NCBI GenBank assembly: GCA_001051155.2
Contig: JYIP02000002.1
Coordinates: 5,653,740-5,717,739, forward strand
Direction: 5' to 3'
Length of the DNA: 64,000 nucleotides
Source of the DNA: Chrysoporthe austroafricana
Taxonomy: Eukaryota > Ascomycota > Sordariomycetes > Diaporthales > Cryphonectriaceae
Position numbers and translations under genes: made by a program
Shown here: positions 1 through 12,489 of the stretch, piece after piece
How the letters are laid out: every line of letters begins with the position of its first letter
Position numbering within the stretch: position 1 is the stretch's first letter
Notes under the pieces: generated by a model
What the model was told of the DNA's origin: nothing
Database searches by the model: none
Seen by the model: the letters and a program-made list of their open reading frames with translations, nothing else

Positions 1-500
1 CAAAAAGTAAGATTATATATTCGAAATGTTCGTAACGAGTCCTGAAAGCTATTTTCCAAATATTATTTTCTTTAATTCGGATATAATAATATCCTTCTTT
101 AAAATTAAGTATAGTAAACTAATTTATTCCAATTAAGCAATTTCGTATTTCACTTATTAAAAGTAGGGAATAGCGGTTTTTGATCGTAATATTATTAAGC
201 TATCGATAATTTATATAAAGTCGTAATTTGCCGTTTTTCTTGAATACGAACAGAATTAAATATTTTGCGAGTAATTATAATTTCCGTATATAGCTTCTTT
301 TCAGATTTTCGTTAATATATTCTTTAAATGCTTCAAGCTTTGCTTAATTAAACTTATAAATAAGATAATTCTGCAATTTAATCCTTTCTTTTAAAAGGAT
401 TTTATAATCGAAAAGGCTATATTTTAATAAGCCGGTATTAAATTTCCTTTGCTATAATTTCTTGAATTCGTAATATTCCTTTAATATATTTTTGAATTCG
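1..500 (-). pseudogene. H1: gypsy reverse transcriptase fragment, cut by the window edge and by E1
   Basis: Read on the minus strand this is the N-terminal half of a Ty3/gypsy reverse transcriptase. It runs from a lead-in resembling FKKLQQRKFDTGLLEY, through KKNGKLRLYIDYRQLN and TILDFKEGYYYIRIKE, to a WKIAFRTRY segment at the left edge. The same blocks occur in the E1-E6 pol genes, so H1 belongs to that family. The YxDD catalytic site would lie outside the window. The right end at 500 is where E1 begins, so H1 is the host copy into which E1 inserted; its continuation beyond E1 is not visible. Family assignment is secure. Confidence 0.85.
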
Positions 501-626
501 TATTATAACTTAATATAGGAATAGCTTGCTAACGTATTAAAAGGGGAGAGGGGCTAATAAGCCAGCTTGTATAATAACTTTATTAAAGAACATTTATAGA
601 GATTATATAACTCAGGGTTAAGGGTT

Positions 627-651
627 GGACCGATAGAATCGCTATCGGTCC
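627..651. repeat. perfect 10-bp inverted repeat in the E1 LTR
   Basis: Arms 627-636 (GGACCGATAG) and 642-651 are exact reverse complements with a 5-nt loop. The 3' LTR copy (near 7516-7540) has the same structure with RIP-type mismatches. It may be a U3 protein-binding site or hairpin; function unknown. Confidence 0.7.
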
Positions 652-716
652 TAACGGTCTTGTATAGATTAACGATATCGATAGCGGTTTTATCGGTTCA
701 GAACTGAAAAGCGGAA

Positions 717-723
717 TATATAA
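717..723 (+). promoter_or_regulatory. TATA-like box in the E1 LTR
   Basis: TATATAA lies about 40 nt before the self-priming 9-mer at 762-770. The same spacing of roughly 40-46 nt recurs in the LTRs of E4 (39427-39434) and E5 (50128-50134, minus strand). This fits transcription starting near the 9-mer. Confidence 0.5.
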
Positions 724-949
724 AGATAAGATATTTACCAAATAAATTACTATAGCTTTTTAGTCGTAAATCTAAATACCATTTGAACCTTACTCTACTT
801 TCAAGTAATAGCCTTATAAGCTTATAAATATTGCAAATATTTATTAAACAAGTTTCCGATATTCAAAGCTATATTTGGTATTGCTCTTGCTAGTATAAAC
901 CCTTTAACCTTACAGTTTATCTTAAGATTGCTATAGCATTTATAATATT

Positions 950-958
950 TTTACGATT
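950..958 (+). other. E1 primer-binding site, self-priming type
   Basis: TTTACGATT begins two nucleotides inside the 5' LTR. It is not a tRNA-type site starting with TGG. Its complement, with one T/C mismatch of RIP type, is AGTCGTAAA at 762-770 in the same LTR. Confidence 0.6.
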
Positions 959-979
959 CTTATTCAAGAACGGTTTAGT

Positions 980-2000
980 ATATACTTTTTAAGCAATACC
1001 GGAAATACGATAACGCTTTAAACCTTATCTTCTTCTAGCAACCAAGCTTTTTAGAAAGAAGCTTTAACTATCCTTACTAACGAATAGTTCTAGCAATAAA
1101 ATATAGCCTTATACTAGCAGCTTAAGGAAATTAAAAACGAGGTTTTCCGCTTTAATGCCCTTTAATAAGCTAAAACTTTCAAGCTTAATAAGCTTAGGCC
1201 TTATAAAAGCATTCGAAAAGATTTCTAAGCTTTCTTAATGCAATTTAAAGCTTATTTCAAATATTACGGCGCTTAATTCAAGATTATTTACGATAAGATC
1301 GATTTCGCGAGAAGCCGCTTTAAAAAGATAGCCTTTCAATAATAGAAGCTAACTTTCCGTAATTACCTGGATAATAACGAGGATTTCCGTTTTGAAAATA
1401 CTAAGCGCGTTTTCTAGCGCTATGCCAATTTTGAATCGGCTCTTACTAAGATTTTTGGAAACCTGGATAAGAAATATACTGCAATATAGCAATTGGAAGC
1501 ATTCCGATAAATTAGCTCGGCTGCGAATTATACGGCCAAGTTTAAATAAATTATCGCTTATCTGGATTACGAAAACGAACCTTTTATAAATGCTTACTAT
1601 GCGGGATTTAAAGAAAAAGTCAAAAACGAATTTTATAAGGAAAACTGACCCGAAAAACTTAACGAATTTATTAATAAAGCGGTCCGTATCGATAATCGGC
1701 TCTATAAGCAGCGCTAGCAATAATAGAAGAACTATAATAGCGCTTTAAAATACCAATTTAATTTAGAGAAATGCAAATTCTAGCAGAAAATTCGGAATAA
1801 TACAGCTTATTCAAGCATAATATATACTAGACTTATAGAATTAAATATTCTAATATAAGAATAATATAAAAGAGTTATTTGTTATAATTGCAGCAAGAAA
1901 GGTTATATTGTATACAATTGCTATTAAGAAAAGAAAAAATAAGATTGGAAATTAATCCCGGAAAAATAAAAATTAATATTATTTAATAATAAGAATTCAA
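980..2000 (+). pseudogene. gag: E1 gag (Gag with zinc knuckle)
   Basis: Gag forms the retrotransposon particle and binds its RNA. The start is taken at an ATA (once ATG) at 980, because the distance from this codon to the first zinc-knuckle codon is exactly 900 nt in E1, E4, E5 and E6. A retrotransposon Gag core lies at about 1340-1720, with recognisable blocks FRNYLDNNEDFR, FGNLDKKYTAI and FINKAVRIDNRLY. The zinc knuckle is at 1880-1921 (CYNC-x4-Y-x4-C), with the expected His turned to Tyr. Gln codons are now TAG or TAA. The longest minus-strand open frame here is only a shadow of gag. Confidence 0.85.
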
Positions 2001-5000
2001 TTAGCTGGATAATAATATCTTATCGGAATAAATAACGGATTTTAGCTATAGCAATATAAGCTGGATAGCTTGCTATTAAGATTATTGCTTATTGCATTTC
2101 TCGGCAAAAAAAAGTTTAAGATAATTTTTATAAAAGCTTAAAAAATAAAAGCAATTCGCTATAGGAAGAAAAGGCTTTATTTATAATGCGGTTATAAATA
2201 GCAATAATTCCGATTATTCCAATAACCCTTTAGATATTAAGGAAGAAGATTTAGGAAAGTCTTTTTTAAATTACTATTTCGATTAGCAATAGAACGCAAT
2301 AGTAAAAGAGAAATTCGGCATTTAGAAAATAGAAATATTCGTGCCGAATGCTATGCTCGAAAAAATAATATTGCAAGATAAGCAACCAGATAATTTACTA
2401 ACCTTTACGCTCAAAAAAGAACTCAATACGGTAATAAAAAAAACGTTTACTTAGCATGCAAAATAAGAACAATTAAAGCAAAATAGCTAGATATCCAAAC
2501 ATACGAAAATTGAATACTTTTATTACGGATTTATATTATAAGAACTCTTCCAAAGCATCCCGTTCTAGAATAGCGAATGCAAGCTTTAGGAAAATAGAAA
2601 GATTAATTACTTATACTTTTATTATTATAAACTTGCTTGGATATACTATATTTACTATAACTGCTAAATATATTTTAATGAAAAAGTTAAATATAATTAG
2701 TTTCCAATTAAGGAATAAAACTAATTAATCTAACTTATTATGGAATCCCGAAAAAAATATAGAAAAGTTTTATATATTAAGAATAATAATGCTTATATTA
2801 AACTACTTAATAATTATCCGTAAAAATGCGTTTAAAGAAAAGCGATATGGGAATAATATTATATTATAATATGCTTTATTTATATGCAAGACAAAGCTAA
2901 AGAATGGCATCGATTGCAGAAAGCTAAAAAGGTAATGCAATATAGCTAAAGCCAAATACGAAAACTGGCAAGGCAAGTAGCGAAAAAAGCTTAGAATATT
3001 CCAAAAAGGAAAGATCGCTTATAACGGAATAATAGCCAATTAGGATTACGAAATCCTTATGCGCGATTACGAGAGAAAACGAGAAATATATTATACTAAA
3101 CGCATATATTAATGGGTAACGATATAGCATACTTTTGGATAGCGGCGCATAAGGAAATTTTATTTCGCTAGAAATTATTAATAGGGAACGAATTCTTTAA
3201 ATGCAAAAAAAGAATCTTTATAGACTTAATATTATAGAAAGAAAAGCGGTTGCATATAACTTTAATATAATCGATACGGAAATTAATTATTTATTTATTT
3301 CAATCTAAAGCTTTATAACAAATATTACTTTCGATATTATAGATATAGCATAATATAAATTAATTTTAAGAATACTTTAGCTTAAAAAATATAACTTTCG
3401 AATCGATTGGATTATTAATTAGATTTTATAAGAATAAGCCGTACTTATTAAAAGGGTTGCAATTAACGAAAAAAGGAAAGTCTTAATTATTAAGAATAAT
3501 ATTAGGAATATGCGTTCAAATAAGTTTAAATATACCTTTAAAGCAAGCGGATTTGCTAGAGAATAGGGAAGAGTTATAAATATTCCGAACTTACAAATAC
3601 GGGTTAAAGACGAATTAGAAATTCAAGCAATTAGCAATTAATAGAAAGCTAATCTAGTATAGAGCGTTATAAAGCTATATAAGCTATAGAACTATAAGGA
3701 AATACCGCTTCCAAAACGGCAAATATAAAAAGATTATAAACGAAAGTTCAAGCCAATATGCAATAGATACCCGAAATTATTAGAAATTAAATTCCGAAAA
3801 TAATAATAAGAAGCGAACGAAACAAAATATGCTTAACAGTACCTTTTGTTCTTCCAAATCTCAGAAAACAAGAAAGGACTATTACTTGAACTTAAGAATA
3901 TATTAAAGGAATATTATAAATTCAAGAAATTATAATAAAAGAAATTCGATACCGGCTTATTAGAATATAGCCTTTTTAACTATAAAATCTTATTAAAAGA
4001 AAGGATTAAATTGCAAAACTATCCTATTTATAAGCTTTATTAAGCAAAGCTCGAAACATTCAAAAAATATATCGACAAAAATCTAAAGAAAGGCTATATA
4101 CGGAAATCGCGATTATTCGCAAAATATTCAATTCTATTCATACCCAAAAAGAATAGCAAATTACGACTTTATATAAATTATCGATAGCTTAATAATATTA
4201 CGATTAAGAATCGCTATCCTTTACCTTTAATAGGAAAAATGCAAAATCGATTAATTAGAACAAATTAGTTTATAATATTCGATTTTAAAGAAGGATACTA
4301 TTATATTCGGATTAAAGAAAATAATATTTGGAAGATAGCATTTAGGATTTATTACGGATATTTCGAATACGTAATTTTACTTTTTAAATTAATTAATGCG
4401 CTTATATCCTTCCAAGAAATAATTAATAATATTTTTTGCAAATACTTAAATATTATTATTATTATTTATTTTAATAATATCTTTATTTATTCAAAAGATT
4501 TTGAATTATATAAATAATATATATAGCAAGTATTATAGATTTTGTAAAATAATAAATTTTTAATCGAATTAAGCAAATATTGCTTTTATTAGCAAAAGAT
4601 TAATTATTTCGATTATACGATAAAACTAAGCAAGATTAATATATAAAAAAATAAAGTTCAAATAGTAAAAGAATAGCTTATACTAGAAAAAATTAAAGAA
4701 ATTAGAATATTTTTCGGCTATATTAACTTTTATTAATAATTCATTCGAAATTATAATAAAATCGCACGCCCTTTTACGGATCTTACGAAAAAAGATCGGA
4801 AATTCGAATAAATATAAGAGATATAAAAAATATTTAATAAAATTAAGAAACGAATTATATTAGAATTTATATTCTATAAAGCAAACCTAAATAAGCTATT
4901 TGAAATTGAAATTGATATATCGGATTATGCATTCGGAAAATAACTTGGCTAACGAGACGATTAAAAATGCTTCAGGATCGTAAGCAACTTTTCAAAGAAA

Positions 5001-6690
5001 TTAAATAGCTTAGAATTCAATTACGGCATTCCAGATAAAAAATTAATAGCAATTATAAAAGCATTTAAAGAATAGCAGCATTATTTAATCGGAATTAAAT
5101 ACCAGATTATAATGCATTCCGACTATAAAAACCTAATAATATTTATAATAATAAAAGTCTTAAATAAATAATAAATCAAATAGGCAGAATTTCTTTTATA
5201 ATTCGATTTAAAAATTATTTATTGCAAAAGATCCGAAAATAGCAAAATAGATATATTTAGCAAATAATTAAATTATTAAAATATAAAACCCAAAAAGCTT
5301 TAAAATATCTTTTAATAAAATAAGAATAGCAATTTTATAAATAAAGCTAAGGAATTTAATACAATTATCAGAATCTTTAATAATAGAAAGAAACTAGAAA
5401 ATATAATTACGGAAAAATAAAACGAATATATTAGAAATATATATAATATACTTGCATACGGCTATTAAGGAATCAGAGCTATATATAAAAAGATTAAGAA
5501 ATATTAAAATTTTCCAGAATTAAGGAAAAGAATTGAAATAATTTTACGAGAATACAATAGCTATAAAAAAAACAAAATTGAATATTATAAGCCTTATAAA
5601 CTATTCTAACCGTTCTTTATTCCGGAAGCAGTTTAGCAATTTATCAGCTAAAATTTCATTATTAAGCTACTCTTTTTACGAAAACCTTTAACCAAAATGC
5701 AATATAATAGCATTTTAATAATAGTTAGCAAACTAAGCAAATATATTTATTTCTTCCTTTATAAAGAAAGCAATATAGTAGAAGACCTTGCATATATATT
5801 TTTCAGGATAATTATAGCCAATTACGGCATGCTTAAAGAAAGTATTTCCGATAAAAATAAAAAAGTTATATTAAACTTTTAAACTTTATTTATAAAACTA
5901 TTCGGAATATAACAAAAAATATTTATAGCATTCCATTCGCAAACGGATAAATAAATAAAACGAACGAATCAAATTATTAAATAATATTTATAATATTATA
6001 TAAATTACAAATAAAATAATTGGGTTAATTTACTATTATTAATATAATTCGCATATAATAGCGCAAATATAAGTATAACGAAAAAATTACCGTTTTACGT
6101 ATTTTACGGCTATAACCTGATAGCTTATTACGACAAATTATTAGGAGCAAATGCAAAAGCGGCAGAAAAACGAATCCGGAAAATCAAGAGAATCCAAAAA
6201 GAATTTTAAGAAGAACTGAAATTTGTACAAGAAAGAATAATAAAATATGCCAATTCAAAAAAGATTAAAAGACCAATCTTATAGGAAAAGGATAAAGTTT
6301 ATTTCATTCGATAAAAAAAGCATATCAGAATAATAAAACTTTCTTATTCGCTAAATTATAAGAAATTTGGCTTATTTAGAATTCTAAGAAGGATTTCGAA
6401 TATCAATTTCGAATTTGCATTACCTTATAAAATAAAAATCTACCCAGTATTCTTTATCTTATTTTTCGAATTAGTACCGGAAATAAATTAAGACAAACGA
6501 ATTATTACAAATCGAAATTAATAAATCGGAATACGAAATCGAACGGATTTTCAAGTATCGAGAATTAACCAAATATAAAGAATACCTGATTAAATAGAAA
6601 GGATACTATTCGAACGAAAATAATTAGGAATTAATTAGCAATTTAAGGAATGCATAATAAGCGCTCAAGAAATATTAGAAAAAGCAATTT
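2000..6690 (+). pseudogene. pol: E1 pol: protease, RT, RNase H, integrase, chromodomain
   Basis: After a linker of about 1.1 kb comes an aspartic protease with the active-site triad still readable as DSGA (3138-3149). Reverse transcriptase follows at about 3900-4560, with its active site YFDD mutated to YFNN (4467-4478). RNase H lies at about 4850-5280. Integrase has a zinc-binding region at about 5440-5600 and a core around 5697-5930 (MQYNSILII, NYGMLKE). A chromodomain at about 6480-6660 ends the protein. The protease is not in the same frame as gag. Many stops at former Gln/Trp codons make it inactive. Confidence 0.88.
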
Positions 6691-6695
6691 ACCAA

Positions 6696-7301
6696 TTAAC
6701 TAAAAGAATAGTTAAAAGGATTAAAAATAGCTTTATATCCCGCAATTAAATTAACGGTCGACTAGTTAATATCAGAATTAAAATGCTATAAGATAGCATC
6801 TAAATCAAAACTTTCAGGGAAAGGACTTTCGGGAACCGAAGTTTTCGCAATACGGCGCTTAACTTTAGCTATACAACGCTCTTTTGCAGCCTTTTCTGCT
6901 TCCAACCGTTCTAATTCTTCGATAATATCTAAGCCCCGATATATTGCGCGAGCTATTTTCTTAGCTTATAAGCGGCGCTGCTTCCGTAACCGAAAAACTT
7001 TCGCATTAGCTAATATCGCTTCTTCTTTAGCAATATCCAATTCCGCTTTAACTTAGAAATATTATTTTACAATCCTCTATATCTAAACGGGAATAAGGCC
7101 CGCTATATTACAATTACTATGCTTGCTGCAAATATATTCGGTATAACGTAAAAAGTCTTCTTCCGAAATGCAATAGAAAAAGTTACAATTTAAATAAAAA
7201 GAATACGCAAGCATTTCGGAATAGCAGGAAAAGACTATAAGCCAAAGAGTATTGCTTTAATTTATTTTCTTATAAAAGCGTTTTTCAATTTTGCAGGATA
7301 T
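6696..7301 (-). pseudogene. E1 antisense ORF (AO) with Cys cluster and helical region
   Basis: This 201-codon frame runs opposite to pol, between the chromodomain and the polypurine tract. It starts at an ATA (once ATG; 7299-7301) and ends at TAA 6696-6698. It matches the AO frames of E2-E6, most clearly in AKVFRLRKQRR, ELERLEAEKA and VPESPFPESFDLDA. The N-terminal cysteine cluster is partly changed to Tyr (AYSFYLNC, YCISEED, RYTEYIC). The frame is held for its full length with stops only at former Gln/Trp/Arg codons. The function is unknown. The cysteine spacing resembles a DNA-binding zinc cluster and the middle part looks like a coiled coil. This is the most divergent of the six copies. 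Confidence 0.75.
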
Positions 7302-7375
7302 TCTAATTAGAAAAGGGATATTAAAAGAAAAAGGTTAATAAAAGCTTTATAGAAAATTGTTAGAAACGATAATTA

Positions 7376-7390
7376 ATAAGAAAGGAATAA
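7376..7390 (+). other. E1 polypurine tract
   Basis: AATAAGAAAGGAATAA directly precedes the 3' LTR at 7391. It occupies the position of the plus-strand primer of reverse transcription; E5 has the cleaner form with a run of seven G. Confidence 0.7.
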
Positions 7391-7764
7391 TATTATAACT
7401 CAATATAAAAATAGCTTGCTAACGTATTAAAAAAGGGGAAGGGCCAATAAGCTAGCTTATATAATAACCTTATTAAAGAATACTTATAGGGATTACGTAA
7501 CCCAAAATTAAGGATTGGACCGATAGAATTGCTATCGGTTTTAACGGTCCCGTATAAACTAATAATATCGATAGCGGTCCTATTAATCCAGAACTGAAAA
7601 GCGGAATATATAAAGATAAAATATTTACTAAATAAATTATTATAGCTTTTTAATTATAAATCTAAGTATTATTTAAATACTATTCTATTTTCAAGTAATA
7701 GCCTTATAAGCTTATAAATATTGCGAATATTCGTTAAATAAGTTTTCGGTATTCAAAGCTATAC
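7391..7764 (+). repeat. E1 3' LTR, truncated
   Basis: It matches 501-875 of the 5' LTR base for base apart from transitions, then stops after AGCTATAC at 7764, where E2 begins. About 70 bp of the LTR end are missing. Confidence 0.88.
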
Positions 7765-8201
7765 TATTATAAACGCTGCAATAATCTTAAAATAACTATA
7801 AAGTCTGAAGGTTTATGCTAATAAAAGCGGTATTAAATATAATACTATATACCGGAAACTTGTTTTAATAAATATTCGCAATGCTTATAAGCTTATAAGG
7901 CTATTACTTGAAAGTATAATAGGGTTTAAGTAATTTTAGATTTACGATTAAAGAGCTATAATAATTTACTTAATAAATATCTTATTCTTATATATCCGGC
8001 TTTTCAATTCTAAATTACTGGCTTATTAAGTAATTCGATAATCCTGGCTTACTGGATTACTTGGTAATCTAGTAATCCTTATCTTATTTATTTCTAACTT
8101 TGAGTTAATGCTTATAAGAGTTCTTTTGAATAAGGATAGAGCAGGGTATTTAATTGCTAATTATTGCTCTTGCAATTTTAATTTCTTGCTAAGTTATAAT
8201 A
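7765..8201 (-). repeat. E2 3' LTR (437 bp)
   Basis: It begins TATTATAAACGC and ends AAGTTATAATA, the reverse complement of the family LTR ends. It carries the priming 9-mer as AATCGTAAA on the minus strand, near 7945-7953. The polypurine tract follows at 8202-8217 (complement of AAAGGGATAG). Confidence 0.87.
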
Positions 8202-8291
8202 CTATCCCTTTCTTATTAATTATTATCCCTAATAATTTCTTGTAAGCATTCTTATTTATAACTGTCCTGTAATCTTTCTTTCCTAATCGGG

Positions 8292-8888
8292 ATATCGAGC
8301 AGGGTATAAAAAACTCGTTTTGTTCGTTCGATTAAGACTTTGCATTGCGATTCTCTTTTGGAAGCGGTTTTGCAACATGCCTTACAAATGCCTTCTTGCT
8401 CGTTTTGCAAAGGTCGTAACATTCTTAGTTATCAGGTTTCGGAAAATAACTTCTCTCGTTATTCGGAATATATACGGCTTAACCGTTCTCGATACGATAT
8501 TTTAAGGATTACTTCAAATAAGTTTCGCAAGATAGCTTATTAGTATTAGAAGCTAAAAGAAGAACTGGAAGCCGCAAAGGAAAAGGTATTCCGTTTGCAT
8601 TAATAGAAACGCATATAGTATAAAAAGATAATATAGGCTATTTGTTAGGGTATCGATAATATTGAAGAATTAAAGCGAATGGAAGCGGAAAAAGCGGAAG
8701 AGGAATACTGTAAGGCTAAGGCTGAATAGCGCATTTCGGAAGTTTTAATTCCCGAAAGTCCTTTCCTTAAAAATTTCGATCTGAATGCAGCCTTGCAGCA
8801 ATTCGATTCCGATATCGATTAGTCTATTATTAACCTGTTTGTAAGGCATAGGATTATATTAAGTATTTCTAATTATTTTTCCAATTAG
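8292..8888 (+). pseudogene. E2 antisense ORF (AO)
   Basis: The frame starts at ATA 8292 (once ATG) and ends at TAG 8886-8888, about 198 codons. The inner Met block MPSCSFCKGRN is at 8388. The cysteine cluster reads CSFC, then SYQVSE, then RYSEY, with several Cys now Ser or Tyr. A basic/acidic helical part follows (KLKEELEAAKEKVFRL, ELKRMEAEKAEEEY), then VLIPESPF and FDLNAALQQF. It lies between the LTR and the pol 3' end of E2 and is read in the opposite direction to them. The function is unknown. Confidence 0.78.
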
Positions 8889-8899
8889 CTAATTAATTG

Positions 8900-11570
8900 T
8901 TTTTCTTAATACTTTTTAAATGCTTATTATGCATTATTTAAATTGCTAACTAATTCCTAATTATTCTCGCTTGAAAGGTATTTTTTCTATTTAATTAAGT
9001 ATTTTTTGTAAGTTATCGGTTTTCGGTACTTAAAGATCCGTTCAATTTCGTATTTTGGCTTATTATTTTCGATTTGTATTATTTTGTCGGTTTTGGTCGA
9101 TTTTGGTATTGGTTTAAGGAATGAAATATGAAAGACTGGGTGGATTTTCATTCTGTAAGGTAATGCGAGTTCGAAATTAATATTTGAGATTTTTTTCAGG
9201 ATTTTGAATAGTCCAAGTTTCTTATAATCCAGCAAATAAAAGGGTTTCGTTATTTTAATATGCTCTTTTTGTCGAATAAAATAGATTTTATTTCTTTTTT
9301 ATAGGATTAGTCCCTTAATCTTTCTGGAATTAATATATTTTATTATTCTTTCTTATATAAATTTTAGTTCTTTCTGAAATTCTTTTTAAACTTTCTTAAT
9401 TCTTTTAATTCGTTTTTCTGCTATTTTTGCATTTGCTTTTAATAATTTATCGTAATAAGCTATCGAATTATAGCTATAAAGCGTATAGAATAGTAATTTC
9501 TTTATCGTACTTATATTTGCGCTATTATATGCGAATTATACTAATAATAGCAAGTCGACCCAGTTATTTTATTCGTAATTTACGTAATGCTATAAGTATT
9601 ATTTAATAATCTGGTTAATTCGTTCCGTTTATCTATTTATTTATAAGTGAAATGCTATAAATATCTTTTATTATATTCCGAATAGCTTTATAAGTGAAAT
9701 CTAGAAATTGGATGCAAATTTCTTATTTCTATCGGAAATAATTTCTTTAAGCATGCCGTAATTAGCTATAACCGTTTTCAAGAATGTATATGCGAAGTCT
9801 TTTGCTATGCTGCTTTCCTTATAAGGAAAGAAGTAAGCGTATTTGCTTAATTTGCAAATTATTATTAAAATGCTATTGTATTGCATTTTAATTAAAGGTT
9901 TTCGTAAGAAAAGTAATTTGGTAATAAAATCCTAGCTAATAGATTGCTAAACCGTTTCTGGAATAAAGAATAATTGGAATAGTTTATAAGGCTTATAATA
10001 TTCGATCTTATTTTTCTTATAGCTATCGTATTCTCGTAAGATATTCTTAATCTTTTTCCTGAAGCTTGAAAGGTTCTAATATCTCTTAATTGTTTTATAT
10101 ATAGCTCTGATTCTTTAATAGCTATATATTAATGCGCTATATATTGCTTTAATATATTTATCCTGTTTTTCAAGTAATATTTCTTTTAATTTCTTTTCGT
10201 TATTGCCGATTCTAATAATCGTATCGAGTTTTCTAGCTTCGTTTATAAAGTTGCTATCTTTATTTTGCTAAAAGATATTCTGGAATTCTTTTAGCTCTAT
10301 ATCTTAATAATCTAATCGTTTATTAAACGCGTTTGCTTTGCTGTTTTCGAATCCTTTGCAATAAATAATTTTCAGATCGAATTGCAAAAGGAATTCTGCT
10401 TATTTAATTTGTCGTTTATTCAAGACTTTCGTAATTATAAACGTTATCAGATTTTTATAATCCGAATATATTATAATTTAGTATTTAGTTTCAATTAAAT
10501 ATTATTGCTATTTTTCGAATGCTTTAATAATTGCTATTAATTCCTTATTTAGAATACTATAATTGAGTTTTAAGCTATTTAACTTTTTTGAAAAGTTATT
10601 TATAATTCTGAAACGTTCTTAATTATTTCGTTAACTAAATTGTCTTCCGAATATATAGTCCGATATATTAATTTCGATTTCAAATAGCTTATTAAGGTTT
10701 ATTTCGCAGAATATAAGTTTTGATATAACTCGTTTCTTGATTTTATCGAATGCTTTTTATGCTTTTTATATCTATTCGAATTTTCGATCTTTTTTCGTAA
10801 GATCCGTAAAGGGGCGTGCGATTTTGCTATAATCTCGAATAAACTATCAGTAGAAGTTAGTATAGCCGAAAAATGCTTTAATATCCTTAATATTCTCTAA
10901 TATAAGCTATTTTCGTATTGCTTTAACTTTATTTTCTTATATGCTAATTTGTTTTAATTCGATAATATAGCCGAAATAATTAACTTTTTGCTAGTAAAAA
11001 TAGCATTTGTTAAATTCAATTAGGAATTTATTATCTTATAGCGTTTGGAATACTTTGCGTATATATTGCTTGTATAATTCGAGATTTTTGGAAAAGATAA
11101 AGATATTATCGAAATAAATAATAACGGTAATATTTAAGAATTCGCGAAAGATATAATTGATTATTTCTTGGAAAGATATTAGTATATTTATAAGTTCAAA
11201 AGGCATAATTACGTATTCGTAATATCCGTATCGTATTCTGAAAGCCGTTTTCCAGATATTATTTTCTTTAATTCGGATATAATAATATCTTTCTTTGAAG
11301 TCAAATATCGTAAATCATTTTGTTTCTATTAATCGGTCTCTCATTTCGTTTGCTAAAAGCAATGAGTACTAATTCTTAATTGTAATATCGTTGAGTTATT
11401 AATAGTTTATATAAAGTCGTAGCTTATCATTCTTTTTTCGTACGAATAGGATTAAGTATTTTGCGAATAATTGCAATAGTCGAATATAGCTTCTTTTCAG
11501 GTTTTTGTCGATATATTCTTTAAATATTTCGAGCTTCGTTTTATCGAATCCGTAAATTTTAAAAAACTTG
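8900..11570 (-). pseudogene. pol: E2 pol fragment: RT, RNase H, integrase, chromodomain
   Basis: The chromodomain and integrase tail are the clearest part, at 8987-9235 (LGLFKILKKISNINFEL, HPVFHISFLKP, YEIERIFKYR). The integrase core is at about 9640-9890 (MQYNSILIIICKLSKYAYF). RNase H is at about 10260-10800. RT is at about 10800-11560, with the active site as YFDN, so the second catalytic Asp is lost. The RT N-terminus ends at the breakpoint near 11570. Confidence 0.85.
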
Positions 11571-11582
11571 GACTTAATTTCT

Positions 11583-12132
11583 TCTATCCTTAAGTAAAAG
11601 TGTCTTTAAAGTAAAAGATAGTTTTTTTGTATAAGCAAAAATTTGGCGCTAATAAAAACCGGGAGTAAAGGATCGTTTTCAGATTGTATAATCTATACTT
11701 AACCCGTTTTTCAAAATATTTGCATCGCTTCAATTCGATCTCTTATCTATCTAATATAGTTTATAATATATTTAAATATAAGAACTGTATAACGTTTAAG
11801 AGGATTGCAATTGCAAACCTTAAGTTTTTATTTAGAAAATTAATAGAGCAAGCCTTATTTTTTGAAATAACCAATCAAAACGAAACGAGTTTTATATTAA
11901 TCTTAATTCGGAACTTTAATTAAATAATTAACAGATTAAAGAACTTTCTATATTACCCTTAACCCGCTTGCATTTCTAATCAGAAAATAGATTAATAAGA
12001 TAAATAAGAGAAAAAGCTAAAACTTGCTATCCTTTCAAACCCTTCTTTCCGTATATCGTAAATATCTATTTCGAATATAGCTAATCAAATCTATTTATTT
12101 GTTTTTTATTTTTAATTATATATTATAATATA
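11583..12132. repeat. R1: 550-bp direct repeat, copy 1
   Basis: This is the same length as R2 at 36966-37515, in the same orientation; the differences I checked are transitions. Both begin TCTATCC and end TATTATAATATA. The flanks show no TSD or TG...CA ends, so an LTR pair is not supported. Part of it resembles the copia RNase H fragment left of R2 when read on the minus strand, so it may be copia-derived. A 79-codon open frame here (11684-11923) has no recognisable family. Confidence 0.75.
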
Positions 12133-12489
12133 TAAAGAATGCTATTTCGGCATTCTAGCAAACGAAATTCTAGCGTATTTAGCTATTTTACGTTATTAAA
12201 TGCCAAAAAAATAGCGATAATCTATTGCCCGCATTATTCAAAGCTTGCTTAGCATTTATTATATATAATAAGACTTGCAAGATTTCCGATTTCCAGATCC
12301 GTTAAGCAATTCTATCCCGTTTCTTAATAATATCCAAACAAACAGCTTTGCTTGCTAAAAATGCTATTTTATTAGCTAGCAATATAATAAAATGCGAGAT
12401 TACTATCGCATTTCGTACGGATGGGTTAATCCTTGTATAAATAGCTGTCTATTTGCTTATAAAGCTATTCTCTTAATTTTTTAGCGAAT
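12133..12489. other. AT-rich stretch between R1 and the TLH pseudogene
   Basis: No coding frame, RNA gene or repeat family could be recognised here. It may contain the promoter and leader of the former helicase gene. Confidence 0.4.

Larger units (their letters stand above)
501..947 (+). repeat. E1 5' LTR (447 bp)
   Basis: It starts TATTATAACT (from TGTTATAA) and ends TTTATAATA (from TTCATAACA), matching the inverted ends TGTTAT...ATAACA of the best preserved copy, E5. It holds a TATA-like TATATAA at 717-723 and the 9-mer AGTCGTAAA at 762-770, complementary with one mismatch to the primer site downstream. Confidence 0.9.
501..7764 (+). mobile_element. E1: Ty3/gypsy chromovirus, RIP-degraded, 3' LTR truncated by E2
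   Basis: The order of parts is 5' LTR, primer site, gag, pol (protease, RT, RNase H, integrase, chromodomain), opposite-strand ORF, polypurine tract, 3' LTR. The 5' flank ends in ATTCG (496-500), the candidate target duplication; its partner cannot be checked because the 3' LTR is interrupted at 7764 by E2. Stop codons lie throughout the coding regions, nearly all at expected Gln or Trp positions. The element cannot be autonomous now. Confidence 0.9.
7765..11582 (-). mobile_element. E2: gypsy chromovirus, minus strand, 5' half lost
   Basis: From left to right it contains 3' LTR, polypurine tract, opposite-strand ORF, chromodomain, integrase, RNase H and reverse transcriptase. Gag, the protease and the 5' LTR are absent: similarity to other copies fades out between about 11558 and 11582, where repeat R1 starts. 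TATAC at 7760-7764 may be the left target duplication, but no partner exists in the window. Confidence 0.85.
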
